Source of the DNA: Phoronis australis
Taxonomy: Eukaryota; Phoronida; Phoronidae
Reading direction: 5' to 3'
Assembly (NCBI GenBank): GCA_002633005.1
Contig: NMRA01000770.1
Coordinates: forward strand, 96,163 to 145,123
Length of the DNA stretch: 48,961 nt
Positions within the stretch are counted from its first letter, which is position 1. Each line of letters starts with the position of its first letter. Positions 34,830 through 46,972 of the stretch are shown here, piece after piece. Position numbers and translations under genes: made by a program. Below the pieces are notes generated by a model. That model was not told the DNA's origin and searched no databases. It saw only the letters and a list, made by a program, of their open reading frames with translations.

Positions 34830-35735
34830 GTCAGTTCGTTGTTCGGTTGAAATTGCAGTCTTATGTTAAGTTATTTTACAGTTTCATTTGGGACAAGAAA
34901 CCTAACAAAATTAATAGAACTACCTTGATTCTAGAGTATTCGCTGGGAGGATGCAAAATGGTTCATCTGAGGTTATTCATCAAATCCCTTCAAATTTTGT
35001 GGTTCAGAAGATTGATGCTTAGTAGCGAGAGGGCCTAGAAGAAAATTTTAGTCTCTACAAATCGCTTACTTTCCCGCAACGTGTTTCATTTTAATAAGGC
35101 CTATTATCGAATTAGTTTTGGGGAGAAGTTTTTCGAAATGTTGGAGAATGTATTGGAATTTTCACTGTTCACAAGCCAATGAGTCCCTACGACCCAATTT
35201 GGTTCAATCCCAAAGTCTTAATTGACAAGAGGTACATATTTTATGAAGTTTGGTATGCCAAGGGCATTATACATATTTCCGATTTGTTAGATTCTAATGG
35301 TAATTTGATATCTTACGAAGACTTTTGTAATTATTGTTTATTCAAAATAAGTGGGAACACTGTCTTAATAGAGAACTTTCAGATGAATGGTGATGAACTG
35401 TCTATAGATTAAATTCTTCGTTATGGTTCCAAAGATATACTCACAGAATTCTTAGCGCAAATTGTTTCTTATATAAAATTGTTATTGGTAACTCATCACT
35501 CTGTACATTCTGTGGAAAAGACCTCGAGAATCTTTGCCAGATTTTTTTGGGAGTGCGAGGTTATACGCCAGCGTTCTTTAACTGATTATATCTTGCTTTC
35601 GCGTAAATTTAAAACAGAATTTGAACCATCGCTCATAAATGGGAACCTTCCAGTAAAAACATTGGTCTCTTCAAAGTTTTGCTTCACAGAAATGTCTCAC
35701 ACTTATGTGTTTGCACGAAGCATGTTCGTGTAAAT
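34830..35735 (+). pseudogene. LINE retrotransposon 3' remnant (ORF2 C-terminus)
   Basis: Three consecutive fragments in shifted frames follow the order of the C-terminal region of L1/Tx1-type ORF2: FYSFIWDKKPNKINRTTL with YSLGGCKMVHLRLFIKSLQ (34847-35038); SPYDPIWFNPKVLID with FYEVWYAKGIIHISDLLD (35179-35412); then CTFCGKDLENLCQIFWEC across a frameshift near 35500, the Cys-containing tail motif. The catalytic reverse-transcriptase core is absent. Multiple stops and frameshifts show it is dead. Confidence 0.8.
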
Positions 35736-36218
35736 TGAGCGTCCCTACTCAGTGGTTACTCGTTATCGGACACTAGCTCCCCATCAAAAATCATTAATGT
35801 CACAACACAGTAACTATCATTCCACGAGAGCATCGAAAGATCGACGCTAGGGTCGCCGACTCAGATCTTGAATATTTTTTGGATTTTTTTGACACATGCA
35901 TGCTAATTGGATATGCTCAAAATGTTTATTTAAAATTTTTAGACCATTATAGCATCATGAGTGTATTGGCCCAAAATGGCCCAATTTTTGGTCCAAAAAG
36001 GCTCAGTTAGTGATGTTGATTTAAAACGGCTTAAATAGGAATGGGAAAGGAAAAGTCTTTATATCATACTATAGACATTTAACCTCTCTATAAGAAGACA
36101 GTTTTTGAAACTTCAAAGAGTTTTCCGTTAACCTCCATTGCAGTGCCAAAATTTGGTAAATTTTACCTGAGTTTGTTTATTTGATTGTTAGTCATTTTGT
36201 GGGGTGCTGGTGATTTCC

Positions 36219-36375
36219 CAGGGGCGGATCCAGGATTTTGGCTTGGGGGGCATGGCAGATTATTAGCCAATATTTTGTCCGTCAGACATTCGCACCCCCG
36301 TACTGCCAAACTGGGTCTGGGAGAATTTTAGGGAGTGCATGGCCCCCTTGTCTCCCCTCCCTAAATCCGCTACTG
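36219..36375. mobile_element. hAT-like MITE, TTTCC target duplication
   Basis: Left end CAGGGGCGGATCCAGGATTT, right end CCCTAAATCCGCTACTG, flanked by TTTCC (36214-36218 and 36376-36380). 157 bp, nearly the same size as the 34313 copy. Confidence 0.85.
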
Positions 36376-36380
36376 TTTCC

Positions 36381-38224
36381 AATGATATTTTCCATCAGTT
36401 TGCTGTCTGACTAAGAAAATAAAAAATAAAAATGAGCAATTTGTTTGTTTTCAAGCAACAATTAATAGAAAGAAACACACCATCGGCTACTTTACAGAAC
36501 CTGACTACTTCCGGTATGCAGCTGTATCCCATAAACCTCATGAAGTGTCTTCATTATTTTTTGCAAATATGTTTCTATGGCGATTGAATCAGTGGACGTC
36601 CATTGTTAGATACTTCGGCTACTGCTGACCCCCTGGTGGCAGTTTCTGTAACCAGATTTCTTAGTGAATCGAGGAAACTATTGCGCATGCATGCTTGAGA
36701 ACAAAGTTTCAGTATTAATCTAATATTCTATTACGATATTTTGTTTTCTGTCCACTACTGTGTCTGAGGATGACTTTTGATCAATATCAAAACGTCGTTT
36801 GCATGCTCTACTCTAGCGTGGTTTTTGTTTTCCACTTCTTACTTCTAAATTGGCCAAAATTAATATTATTTAGATGCATATTTCAGATGAGTCTAACCTG
36901 TGCTGCCACACCAGAGACAGGTTTAGCACTTTTAAAATCGTTCAAATATCAAACCTTTGCCTGAGGTCCCCGTCAGGTGCAAACTGATGCTGTGCTCCGG
37001 AAACGTCCACCTTATCACTTGGTAATAATTACATAAAATATATAAAGTCATTTTAATCTGAGTTTTGTCATTTTTATATGATGCTAATCGTTAAATCGAT
37101 TACACCCAAATCTGATTTTGTCACTTGTTGTTACACTACCATAAGACATAAAAGTGACATTTCTTAAAATATTGGACCAACAGATTTTCAAAATTTTATT
37201 GTAGCCAAAGCTTACACCTAAAAATTGATCCCAAGCCTAAATGATAGTCAAGCTCGTTTGTCCTTACCCGATCAACCCGCTAAAAGTCCACCGACTCAGA
37301 AAACTTTACTGACAAAATTCCTCTGACTTTTTATTTATTACTCTATATAAAGTGCTGTAATCAGTTTCACACTTTTGCTTAATTGTTTGATGACACAGCC
37401 CGGGAATAAGTCCTTGCTGGCGACTTGGTTAAAATTGAAGCAATATTATGAATTTTTTGTTTTGCTGCTAAAACTTGTCAACAAAAGCAAAGTTGAATTT
37501 CGACTACTCACCGGAGATCCAAAATGGCGGACGCCCATTAGCGAAAAATGATAGCCCCCTGAGATTAATTAAATGAAATAGAGATTATCGCAGCAACCTA
37601 GAAGCACAAAAATACTTTCATATACGAGCACAGCGCTCCCTATTAAACTCGAAAAATGTAAAACTTAGATACAATTTATTTTTGTGGCAAGTTTCCAGTT
37701 AATAAAACAAGCCGTTTATTTTACTTGTTTTTTAAGTGAAAACTCATAACTCTGTAGAATGTCAACAAAGAAACGCTAGGTTTCCAACTACATTCATCAG
37801 TTCATTGTTTCACAGGTCACGTGGCGTGTCCCTTTAAAGCAACGGTAATCCTGTATTTTTTCTGTGTATGAGCGCATTTTTGACATCTGTGATGAAGTTA
37901 CGGCAAGTAAAATGTAGAGAAAATCCATGACCAGCCATTATAAGCGTTATTTCGGAAAATCGAAATTGCTTCTATACGCGAAGTAGGGTTAAGTTACGAG
38001 ATTTTCTGTTTTTACTCAGAATGTCAAAATCTGGCCTATCTAAATTTTCATGTGACCTTATTTGATAACGACGAGTAAGCTCTTTATGTATGTTTACAGT
38101 TGCTTAATTTCTGTTTATAGGTAACGAACCCTCACACATAACACTAACGTTATTTTCGTTAGCAGGGCCCTTCACTCACTCCGACTATTACGTAAACCTC
38201 CCACGTATTATTACTGCCCATCAC
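36381..38224. other. Intergenic stretch, one ribozyme-like hairpin
   Basis: No gene recognised. 36764-36797 has CTGAGGA, a seven-base-pair hairpin (TTTTGAT/ATCAAAA) and ACGTCG, like the hammerhead-type motif of Penelope-like elements. Confidence 0.35.
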
Positions 38225-38670
38225 CACCAAGATAAAATTAAAATAAAAAATGAAATTATCTTCATGTTAGAAGATGTTTAAAAAGAAAATCTGAATAAAA
38301 CAATGTTAAACATATTTTTAAAATAAAACATATTCAAAAAGAAAGTTTGATGCAAAATAATGTTTAAACTATTTTTAATAATGATTTTATTTTGGTTTTA
38401 AAATTAAAACAACTTGTATTTTCAAAATATTTTAAAAGTTGTTTTACATCAGATTTTATTTTTAAACACGCTTTACTGTCAACCATTTTTGTAATTTTTG
38501 AACTTGTTTTACTTTCAAAATATTTTTGAAATTATATTATATCAAATTTTCTTTAAACACATTTTACTTCCAAATTGATTATTTTCTTTTTAAAAACCAA
38601 ATATTTTGAAATTGTTTTCTCTCATATATTTTTTTGAACATGTTTTACTTTAAAAGAGAACTTTCCTTAT
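38225..38670. repeat. AT-rich block of imperfect repeats, inverted about its middle
   Basis: The right half repeats a unit like TTTAAACACGTTTTACTTTC followed by AAAATATTTTTGAAAT (near 38459, 38499, 38552 and 38632). The left half contains the reverse complement (TAAAATAAAACATATTCAAA near 38315). Strongly A+T rich. Confidence 0.6.
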
Positions 38671-41600
38671 ATTTTTGTTTTGTTAGCAATTAAATGCCAC
38701 ATCGGCCAATATCCAAACATTGTTCATTGTTGTAATGTCCCCGGATGATGGCATTGGAGACACTGCAAGCATTGGTGCAGGTATATTTGAATTTTTACCG
38801 AACGATGATTCTACATTGTTCCATCATATTTGTTGCCATGTCGCCCTCGTCAGTTCTGTGTAAATTTAATTGTCCTCTTCGGTGATTGCCGCTGTGATTT
38901 CGACGACGATATCCTCTGTGCCCTAGGGATTGTCCTCTTCTCTGCTGTTGGCAGTGGTGTTGCTGTCTAGACCTCGGGTCAGTGAGGTGTCGTTTACCTT
39001 GGCAAACTTAAAAGCTTGAAAAATGGTCAAAACTGTCACACGCGTGACACGTTTTGTCTGGCAACGAAAATGCAAGGGAAAACCAATGTAATTTTGGCGT
39101 AACTCAAACCCCCAACAGAGCAAAAGGGACCATTGCGACTGTTCACGTTACTGGCGTTATTTGGTGCCATCGAAATTTGAATGCTAATGAAAACGATAGC
39201 GTTTTAGTGAGCAGGTGAGCAGGATATTAGTGTAGTCGGATTACAATTTTTGACCTTTTGTGCTTGGGCAATTAAACTCCTTTCGTTGTCAAATATTGGC
39301 CACTCATAGTAAAGAAGATGTGCATTCTGAAAAGATTTTTAGGGAGGAAAATGAATAACAGAAAAGTAAATCACAGAGCAGTCTACTTCTTCGGTACTTT
39401 CCACGACTCGGATCACAACTTATGGCCTGATCTGTGTCCAGGATTTTGCGTCACTAGATAAGAGTAGGTAATTGCAGAATACTTGAACCAGTGATAACAT
39501 GGAGATATATTACAAACTAATCCATTGTTTTTAACTATTGCAAATGGATTTTGTACCTGGAAAACTGGGTTATCTGATAACGTCAGTTGCATGATGACTG
39601 GTGTTATTTATGTCGCTGAAGGAAAAACCGCTTCTCTTGCAGGATTGCAGGAAGTTGCCCTTTTATTTGCGATTCATGGCCGTTCCTAATACGTTATTGA
39701 TCATGCATGAAGTAGGTCGTTTTCAAATTGACAACAATTGGTATTTATTTCATACCTACAAAAATGGGTTAAAGTGATAAATTCAGGGGTGCAGAGACAT
39801 CGCAGCTGATATCAAGTGGACTTGGAAAACTTACACTTCAATGCTGTCACATGCTGCTGACAAATGCTGAGGTTATCTGTGGGATTACCCTCTCAACCAG
39901 GGAGTGGAAACTCAAATGCGTGTGAACGCCTTGATTTCCGCTTGTCCATGAAAAGAATCCTACGTTGACATCCTAAGCGGTTGAGATTGGGCAACTCGCC
40001 CGGCTTGCACACCGCAGAATTTGCCGGTTTACATTAAATACACCATTCTGTTGTGGTTAATTAAATTGCCTCATTTGGAAAGTTTGTAATTAGCATATTT
40101 GAATAGTTCGTGAAAAACACACGTGATTAAGTTTTTAAACATGCCTGGACAAGGAATGTCACTTTTACAATCTTTAATGTTGCAATATGTTCCTCATTAA
40201 ATCTGCTGAGTGTGCAACATAATTGGGTCAATTACTAAACTACTGCGCAAATTCACAAACCGTAGATCGAAAAATATCAAATTAAACTCATTGCTCATTA
40301 ACTTGGAAAAGTTCTCTTTTCACTTTTTTGATGTTGGTTTTTTGTAGTAACGCGCAATGAATTCTTGTTCACCAAAATGAATTGTTGGCTTGCCATTCCC
40401 GTGCATGCTACACAGACTATCTCAGTGATCCATGGGAACAGAATCTTAACTCCAGGCGTTGAAGTGTGTATACTTTTGGAATACTTTCTGTATCATTTTC
40501 ACCAGCCACCAGAAACTGGACTACCGGCCACGTTTCAACAAGAGATTTTGAAACAGCCCCACAGGCACTGTACCAGGGACCTCGGGACCTCACCAGCTAG
40601 TCGCAAGATTGACTATTAAAATGAACTTTTCCCGAAACTACATTATAGTAAAACGAACAGCGCAGGTACGAGATAAGCTGCCTGTCTCAAGTGAATCTTA
40701 GCTGAACCGTCCTAGTTCGTCGAATTTCAAATTTTCACACTATCGGATCTCAGCTACAGTAACTGTTACTTCAGACAGGTCCCAGCTACCGTCAGTGCGC
40801 TGGTCGTAGGTCCATTCTTACACTCCGTGAAACTTTGTTAGTTCACGGGTTACTCAAAACCTGACGGCTGCATCCTCAGGATTGTCCCCCAACCTATGGC
40901 GGATGTAGGGGAGGGAGGCTCCGTAAACCCGGCGGGAGTAGGGATAGGGGTGGTGCTGATAGCCAAGGGGGGTGGCGTTTGGCGACGTCGAAGTGGTTTG
41001 TGGTCTCCAGTAATTTTTGCCTTCCTACGGGCATGACAAGGCTCTAAATGCACCATAACAGTACATAAACTTTAGAGCCTACAGATACCATAAATGTACA
41101 AAACATGCACACAAATAAAGCCGAAATAATCGTATAACAGAATTTTATGAATTAAGGTCTAGGGCACCTGTTCGGAAAAATGCCTTTAATTTAGAGACCA
41201 AAAGTCTATTCCAAATAAACCCCCGGTCGTATATTTGGGGGTGACTAATATGCACTCGGGTGTATCAACAATGTAGCCGGCGAGCAACTGGAAAACTTCC
41301 GCGGCATTCTACTCGCTATGAGAGGAATACACAATATTTTTGACTTATGATTTACGCCAGAGGTAGGAATTCGTTGCTAAAACTTACTTCAATTACGGTT
41401 TTGTGTTCTTTTCCAATGACAGATTCAGGATTCAACCAAGCATTTTTTTTTCAAATAAACTCACTGAGCGTATTTTTTCAACCGATTCTTCCAAACTGGA
41501 TTCTTTAACACTTCAGTTTCCGATTCAAATTTTTCCGAAGACTTGTCACCTGGTCCTTCACTTGCCTTGACACATTTTTAAGGGCCCTCTTGGAAAACAA

Positions 41601-43137
41601 TGCTATCACTAAAGAGGTCACCCTCATTTTAAATATTACAACAAACACATAAATACATTTTAAAACTGAGCCCCCAATTTTATAGTCTCATCAGTTTTTG
41701 CCTGTTTAGCTTTCCATTCACTGCGTTGTTATCCGCCATGTCCACTTTAGGCATTTTGAGAAGATTGAACGTGAAGTTACACGAGTGTAAAACTGAAGAT
41801 AGCAACGTTGAAACTGATATTGTTGACCATGAAGTATTGCAAGAGTTGCTGAAATGTTCAGTAAACGATGGTCGCTGAAAAGTCTGGTCGCAACTTGTAC
41901 TTAACACTGTATTCAGACCTGTGCTCCAAACTCAGCACTGCGTGAATACTTGTTACCCAATCCGGTGTATGTTTAAAGGATATTGGTACCTCAAGCGGTG
42001 AAGCCACGGGTGACACTCGAAGAATTAGGACTATTCCGATTGTCAGCGTAAGATAAAAGTGCTACGTTTATGTAATTTTCAGACGTTGACAAGGTCGTGA
42101 TATGTTAGGGAGTCACCTTAAAAGAGTGGCCCCCAGGGGCAGTTTGCCGCTTGTACGCCACTGCACTAAATTCCGCGTACGTTTTTGTGCAATGTGCTTC
42201 AGGGACGGTTCTTGGTTCCAAAAAGAATCTTAACTTAGTATTTTCATTACAGATATGTTGTTACATTGTCTTAACTCGTATTTCATGAGCCATCCATATT
42301 CATGCTGGGCAAAAAAAAACTGGCAGATCACATTCACGACATGCCTCAAATAATATTAAAGATGGAAGCGCATTTTCTCACCTGCCCCACATACAAAAAA
42401 CTACCTATACCGAGATTTTCTGATCGGTGACCGGGTTACAGGCCTGTCGTTATCAGAGTTATATATAGAATTACTGACAGGTGATAACAAGACGGTGCTC
42501 ACCTGATGAAGTCACGCAATCCAGCAAATATGTTGTAAACAGCAAGTCTGGTGATAACCGATATTTTAAAATTACGGTTTGCGAACGACTTTTACCAAAA
42601 AAATCAAACGGAGGAAAACGAGTTTGAGAAAAATTAATTCAACTTTCATCTACCGAAGTTCCTAAATGTGTGTCTGTTGGCCCTGACCCACTCAACCAAA
42701 GCATTGCGTACCAACACAATAGGCTTGTTTGCCAATTTTAACAGAGTTTAATTGATTCTAAATCAGATGGCGATTTGGGATTTTTTAGTTTTAACGGGCC
42801 CCAGGGGATTCTTACGAGCAGTTTTCGAATGGTTACATGTTGTTGTGAGCGGTTTGTGACTCTTTACTGGTTAATTCCGGGTAAATCATTCCGTGGACGA
42901 TCGCTAAAAGATTTTTGATGTGTCAAAAACTGTCTTTCCTTTCACCTAGGACCAATATCATCTATATTACTCCCAGCCTTTCAATGAGCTTTACGAGTGT
43001 CTAGTGAGTTGTTGCGTTTTTGACAAGTTATAGACAGACGGGTGAGACTTGGCGGTACGTAAGGACTCCGAGTAAAAACATGTAGGTAAAGACAGCATTG
43101 AAATGTGAGTCAAAAACCCTCAGCTCAATTAAAGATA
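38671..43137. other. Long intergenic stretch without a supported gene
   Basis: Short open frames (such as 40365-40619) have no family signature or splice context. 41225-41298 is an inverted copy of the dispersed repeat at 11474-11546. A 47-codon plus-strand ORF beginning at the ATG at 41739 (MSTLGILRRLNVKLHECKTE) has protein-like composition but nothing supports it further. Confidence 0.35.
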
Positions 43138-43949
43138 CTATACACCGGTGACCTAAAGTCGTGAATATAAGCATAATAAGTGCCGATTGTCATACTACCC
43201 AATGTCCGTTAGCAACTGCTCATGTGATGTCATGGACATATGCCAGCCTTCACAAATCGTGTTTTGACAATCTTAATCCTTGTTTGTCTCCGTAAGCAGA
43301 GTTTTGAAACGGTCGCTGATATCGGCGGCCATTTTGAATGAGGCCCTAAAGTCGTGACCGTTTCGGTTAGACGGAAATACACGAAGTAAGACCTCACAAG
43401 TCAACTACAGTGCGTACAGTTACTCTAGATGACATAAAGATGCATTGCATTGTTTATTAATTCAGTTTCAATTGAAATAAATTGTTTCAAGTTTTGCACC
43501 CAACTTTGATGTGCACAGACGTTTTCAATGAGGTTGTTCACGTAAAACGCTAAGAACCCAGCATCAATTATCGCTCTGTATTTTATTGTTTTGGCCTTAC
43601 AAAACTTGATCAACCCTGAGACATTTTGATACATTGTTCAAGCTACCCCTGGAGCGCGTGTTTGAGTAAATCTGACCGATAAATATTTTCGAAAATATAT
43701 CCCGAAAATGCCCAAAAAAGTGAATTAGTGAAATATGTTGTTTTTAAGATACATTTGAAAAAAGAAGCCACTCACTCACTGTTTGTTATCATATTGTGAA
43801 TACGAACACGTCCGGGTATTCGTTTGGCGTTCGTAAGCAGACGAACGCTGAAAACTTCAACGCCAGATGTCGCAGGACCGCGCAGAAGAGGAAATAAGAT
43901 CGTTCACGACTTTAGGGCACTCACGACTTTAGGGCCTCTGACGGTATAT
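43138..43949. repeat. Inverted-repeat-bounded segment with CCCTAAAGTCGTGA motifs
   Basis: The motif CTAAAGTCGTGA appears on the plus strand at about 43153 and 43345 and inverted twice at 43905-43935. The outer ends read TATACACCGGTGACCTAAAG and (reverse complement) TATACCGTCAGAGGCCCTAA. A degraded MITE of about 0.8 kb with TA-type ends is possible. Confidence 0.45.
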
Positions 43950-44711
43950 CCGTTTCATTTTTGTTAAAAACTTCACGAAACGGATCTTTACGCAAACAAT
44001 TTTATTCTAAACCTAAAGCACTGTCACCATGGACATTTTTTCTTTTTGTTCATTTTATGTGATCAATCGTTTTGACATGTAATAAAACACGTCTTAAACG
44101 TCGTGCGAAGCACGTTTTTCATGTTATGAGGGTAATAGATTGTGACAACTCCTACAGTCCAGGTTTAGTCTGCTTCCTTCAGCTTCACCCCCCACAGTGC
44201 TGCGTACGGGCATGAGTTGGGCGTCTGACACCGGTCCTCAGAGTCGGGCAGGCGAACGAAATGTCTCAAGACTTAAAAAACTTCTAATGATTTGAAAAAG
44301 TGACTTGCTCGTAAGCATCTGTTGCGTTATCGCGTGGACTCAGCTCACGGGAGACTATAATTGATTAAAGCGCCATCTATACATCTACATGTACATCATC
44401 TATACAAACAGGCTCGCGTGAAAGAATTCCCTTAACGTGCGTTGGAGTTCGGTATCATTTTCTGTGAAATCAAAGAATGTTCTAACTTAGCTTAACAAAA
44501 TGGACTTAAATTCCTGTCGTCAAAATATTGGCTTCAACATTCGGTCGCAGTTGAGATAATACCAGCTATTGACCGACGGGAAATGGTCTGGTTATATTTA
44601 CGATGGGGAATGACAGGCCCTTTGATTTTCAGAGCAAATAGTGACATGTAAACGTTATGGATTTTCTTCGCTGGCAAAGGAAATAAATACACAAAACGTA
44701 CCGAGAGTGGG
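43950..44711. other. Intergenic stretch, nothing recognised
   Basis: No coding region, RNA gene or repeat end could be supported here. Confidence 0.4.
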
Positions 44712-44820
44712 GTAGGTGAAGTAATATCCCACGAGACATAATTGATTCCGCGTATCGACCTCGACCTTCGGGTCTCGATGATACGCGGAATAATGTCGAG
44801 TGGGATATTACTTCATCTAC
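44712..44820. repeat. 109-bp hairpin (short MITE)
   Basis: Left arm GTAGGTGAAGTAATATCCCA, right arm the reverse complement GTAGATGAAGTAATATCCCA. Pairing continues through ATTCCGCGTATC to a TTCG loop region at 44767. No ORF of its own. Confidence 0.85.
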
Positions 44821-45045
44821 GCCAATCGAGGTACATTTTGTGTCTGCCTTTGCAGTGGACTTTTGTCTCGTTTTCTCGGACTTTGTTTCTCTGAGGCGGA
44901 CCTTTGTGCACTTCGCCCCCCTTGGATGCGCGCACGTATTGATAACACGAAAACAATATACAACAAACAGACCAATTACCTAAATTTCCCGAAGGTACAG
45001 ACCACTTCTTCACCTTCTGTATTTAGCTCATTGAACATACAAAAG

Positions 45046-45090
45046 ACACGCACGCACGCGCACACACTCACACACACACACGCGCGCGCG
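45046..45090. repeat. (CA)n/(CG)n alternating purine-pyrimidine tract
   Basis: CACG and CACA units pass into five CG dinucleotides; about 45 bases of alternating purine-pyrimidine sequence, the type able to adopt Z-form. Confidence 0.85.
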
Positions 45091-45359
45091 TATTTCGAGA
45101 GCTGCCCAGAGAATTAGAAACCATGCGTACTTTAGAAAACAAAAGAGCAGACAGGACAATCTCTTGCTAAATTTTTCATATGCCCAATTTCTGAAATATA
45201 GATATTTTCTTCTTGAATATTCACCTCTACTGAAGCACCTCCTTCTTGAATCTGTCGATTGAGATAGAAGCAGGTCTTAGTCTTTAGTGGATATTTTCCC
45301 AGAGTTATGCGTAAATAAATTGTATCGGAGTTGTGCATATTAAAAAACGTCTGTAGACG

Positions 45360-45665
45360 CAGAGGCTGATTTAGGGAGGGAGGCCCCCCTTGGCTGCCGC
45401 CAAAAATAAAACAGGAAGACAGCGAGAGCGTGAAAAAATATTGAGTCTATTAATCAACCCTGGTAATGACAAAGAGGCCGAGACAGGGAGTAGGAAGCGT
45501 CTTCCCGTTTTATTTTTAATCGTGCGACTGCATTTCATCAAGTATGTCCACGCTTTCTCAATGCCCAGAAGTCCAAGCCCTCCTTCAGCGCATGCAGTCG
45601 TGCCTTACGCGATTGCCCGAGACAAAGTGTTGCCCCCCCCTTATGGTATCCTAGATCCGCCACTG
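45360..45665. mobile_element. hAT-like MITE, AGACG target duplication
   Basis: Left end CAGAGGCTGATTTAGGGAGG, right end ATCCTAGATCCGCCACTG, flanked by AGACG (45355-45359 and 45666-45670). 306 bp; the open frame across it has no family match. Confidence 0.8.
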
Positions 45666-46069
45666 AGACGAGAGATTAAATAAAGATTGTGTTTTGTCAG
45701 ATAACCAATGACTGACTGCAGACAAGAAGTTATGTTTCGCCATACACTTCCAGTTGAGATGGGTCACATTTTCTGGCTCTTTTTTTACAAAATGTACAGA
45801 GATCTGATGTCTTGACACAAATCTTGACTACAATACATTTGTTGACACAATTCTACGAAGGAACCTTATCTGGAACCACTTAAACTTCGTGTCACAAGTA
45901 AAATTATGGGACCAAGTGTACACTCTCTCCATCACGTGGGTGAATCAGTGACGTTGATCTGCTACTCTCTCGTCAGAACATGGTTGGCTGTTGTGAAGGC
46001 ATTCAGTTAGTTGGGAATAATACACTTTTCTTCGCAAAACATTCTAACACTGTGGAGAACTTTGAAATC

Positions 46070-46203
46070 CTAATCGTAAACTTCGCATTTCTGGAATCTT
46101 GAGTCACTTAGTTGCTCTTGTTTATCAACTACTCTTTCTAATTCCGCTCGCTAGAGGTCGTGGCGGGAAAGGTGAGCAACCATGGAGATGTATCCAATAG
46201 TCA
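46070..46203 (-). pseudogene. Decayed duplicate of the SLC1 terminal exon
   Basis: Reads VAHLSRHDL, an in-frame TAG, then RAELERVVDKQEQLSDS and a stop, parallel to VAHLCRHDLVQTEERVDDKQEQLVP of the intact exon at 46356-46536. It lies about 150 bp beyond that exon's stop in transcription order, so it is either a tandem exon duplication that has decayed or the relic of an alternative last exon. The GDSFGAA segment upstream has lost recognisable similarity. Confidence 0.65.
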
Positions 46204-46355
46204 CTTTCAGGAATCCCATATTTTGAGAACCAATTGGATGTCTGCTATTTAGTAGACAAAAGCGGTGCTCGAACTGCGGGCCGTCTGTAAGAACCTACCA
46301 TAATACTACCATAAGGGTGGACACGTAAGTGAAGAATTCACTAATGTTTTTTCAA

Positions 46356-46972
46356 TCAAACAAGTTCTTGTGCCTCGGTTTTGCTGTTCGGGTACATGTC
46401 GGTCAGAGGTACTAGTTGCTCTTGTTTGTCGTCTACTCTTTCCTCCGTTTGCACGAGGTCGTGGCGGCAAAGGTGAGCCACGATGGCGGCACCAAAGCTG
46501 TCGCCAAGAATGTTGGTTACGGTTCGAAACCTTCCCCTGAAACCACAAAATGAGAGTAACATGTCTTCACCTTGCTTCGCGTATACATAGTGTTTAGAAT
46601 GACAAATCCTAATACAAAACTATCGTCCTGAAGTGCTGCAAAGCAATTGCTTTACGTGGAGGCATATATTAAATTTTTAATCAACACACCAACTAATACT
46701 CATGCCACGGCCCCTGGTGGTGATATTCCTGGGATGAAAAGAAAGCATAATGGTTGATCATAAATGTAAACCAAACAATAAACATGCACAAATATATGGC
46801 AGAATGCGGTGAACGCAAGACGCCAATTAATACTTACGTTAACCAGTCCACTGTCAAAAGCAAGCTGACATTTTCTACTGGAAATCCTGCCGATTCCAAA
46901 ACCATGATTAGCATCACTATGCCTGAGCCCGGCACGGCGGCAGCACCAATGCTGGCGAGGACTGAAGTAGCA
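46356..46972 (-). CDS. Excitatory amino acid transporter (SLC1 family), last two exons
   Basis: Exon 46972-46838 encodes ATSVLASIGAAAVPGSGIVM and then ESAGFPVENVSLLLTVDWL. Exon 46536-46356 continues TGRFRTVTNILGDSFGAAIV, AHLCRHDLVQTE and ends with a polar tail before TGA. These are the HP2 hairpin and TM8 of SLC1 transporters (compare the family pattern SIGAAxxPxAG...VDWLLDRxRTxxNVxGDxxGA), which carry Na+-coupled glutamate or aspartate across the plasma membrane. Pro in AAVPGSG and the Asp and Asn of the RFRTxxNxxGD motif are kept. Both splice sites are GT-AG and the codon phase (AC|G) agrees. Earlier exons lie more than 2 kb upstream, beyond the right edge. A decayed copy of the last exon lies at 46070-46203. 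Confidence 0.9.

Noticed and set aside
40850-41056. Pro-rich minus-strand ORF
   Set aside because: No splice context or domain; composition reflects a local G-rich stretch.
43905-43935. CRISPR-like short repeats
   Set aside because: Only two adjacent motif copies, no regular spacer array, and the genome is eukaryotic.
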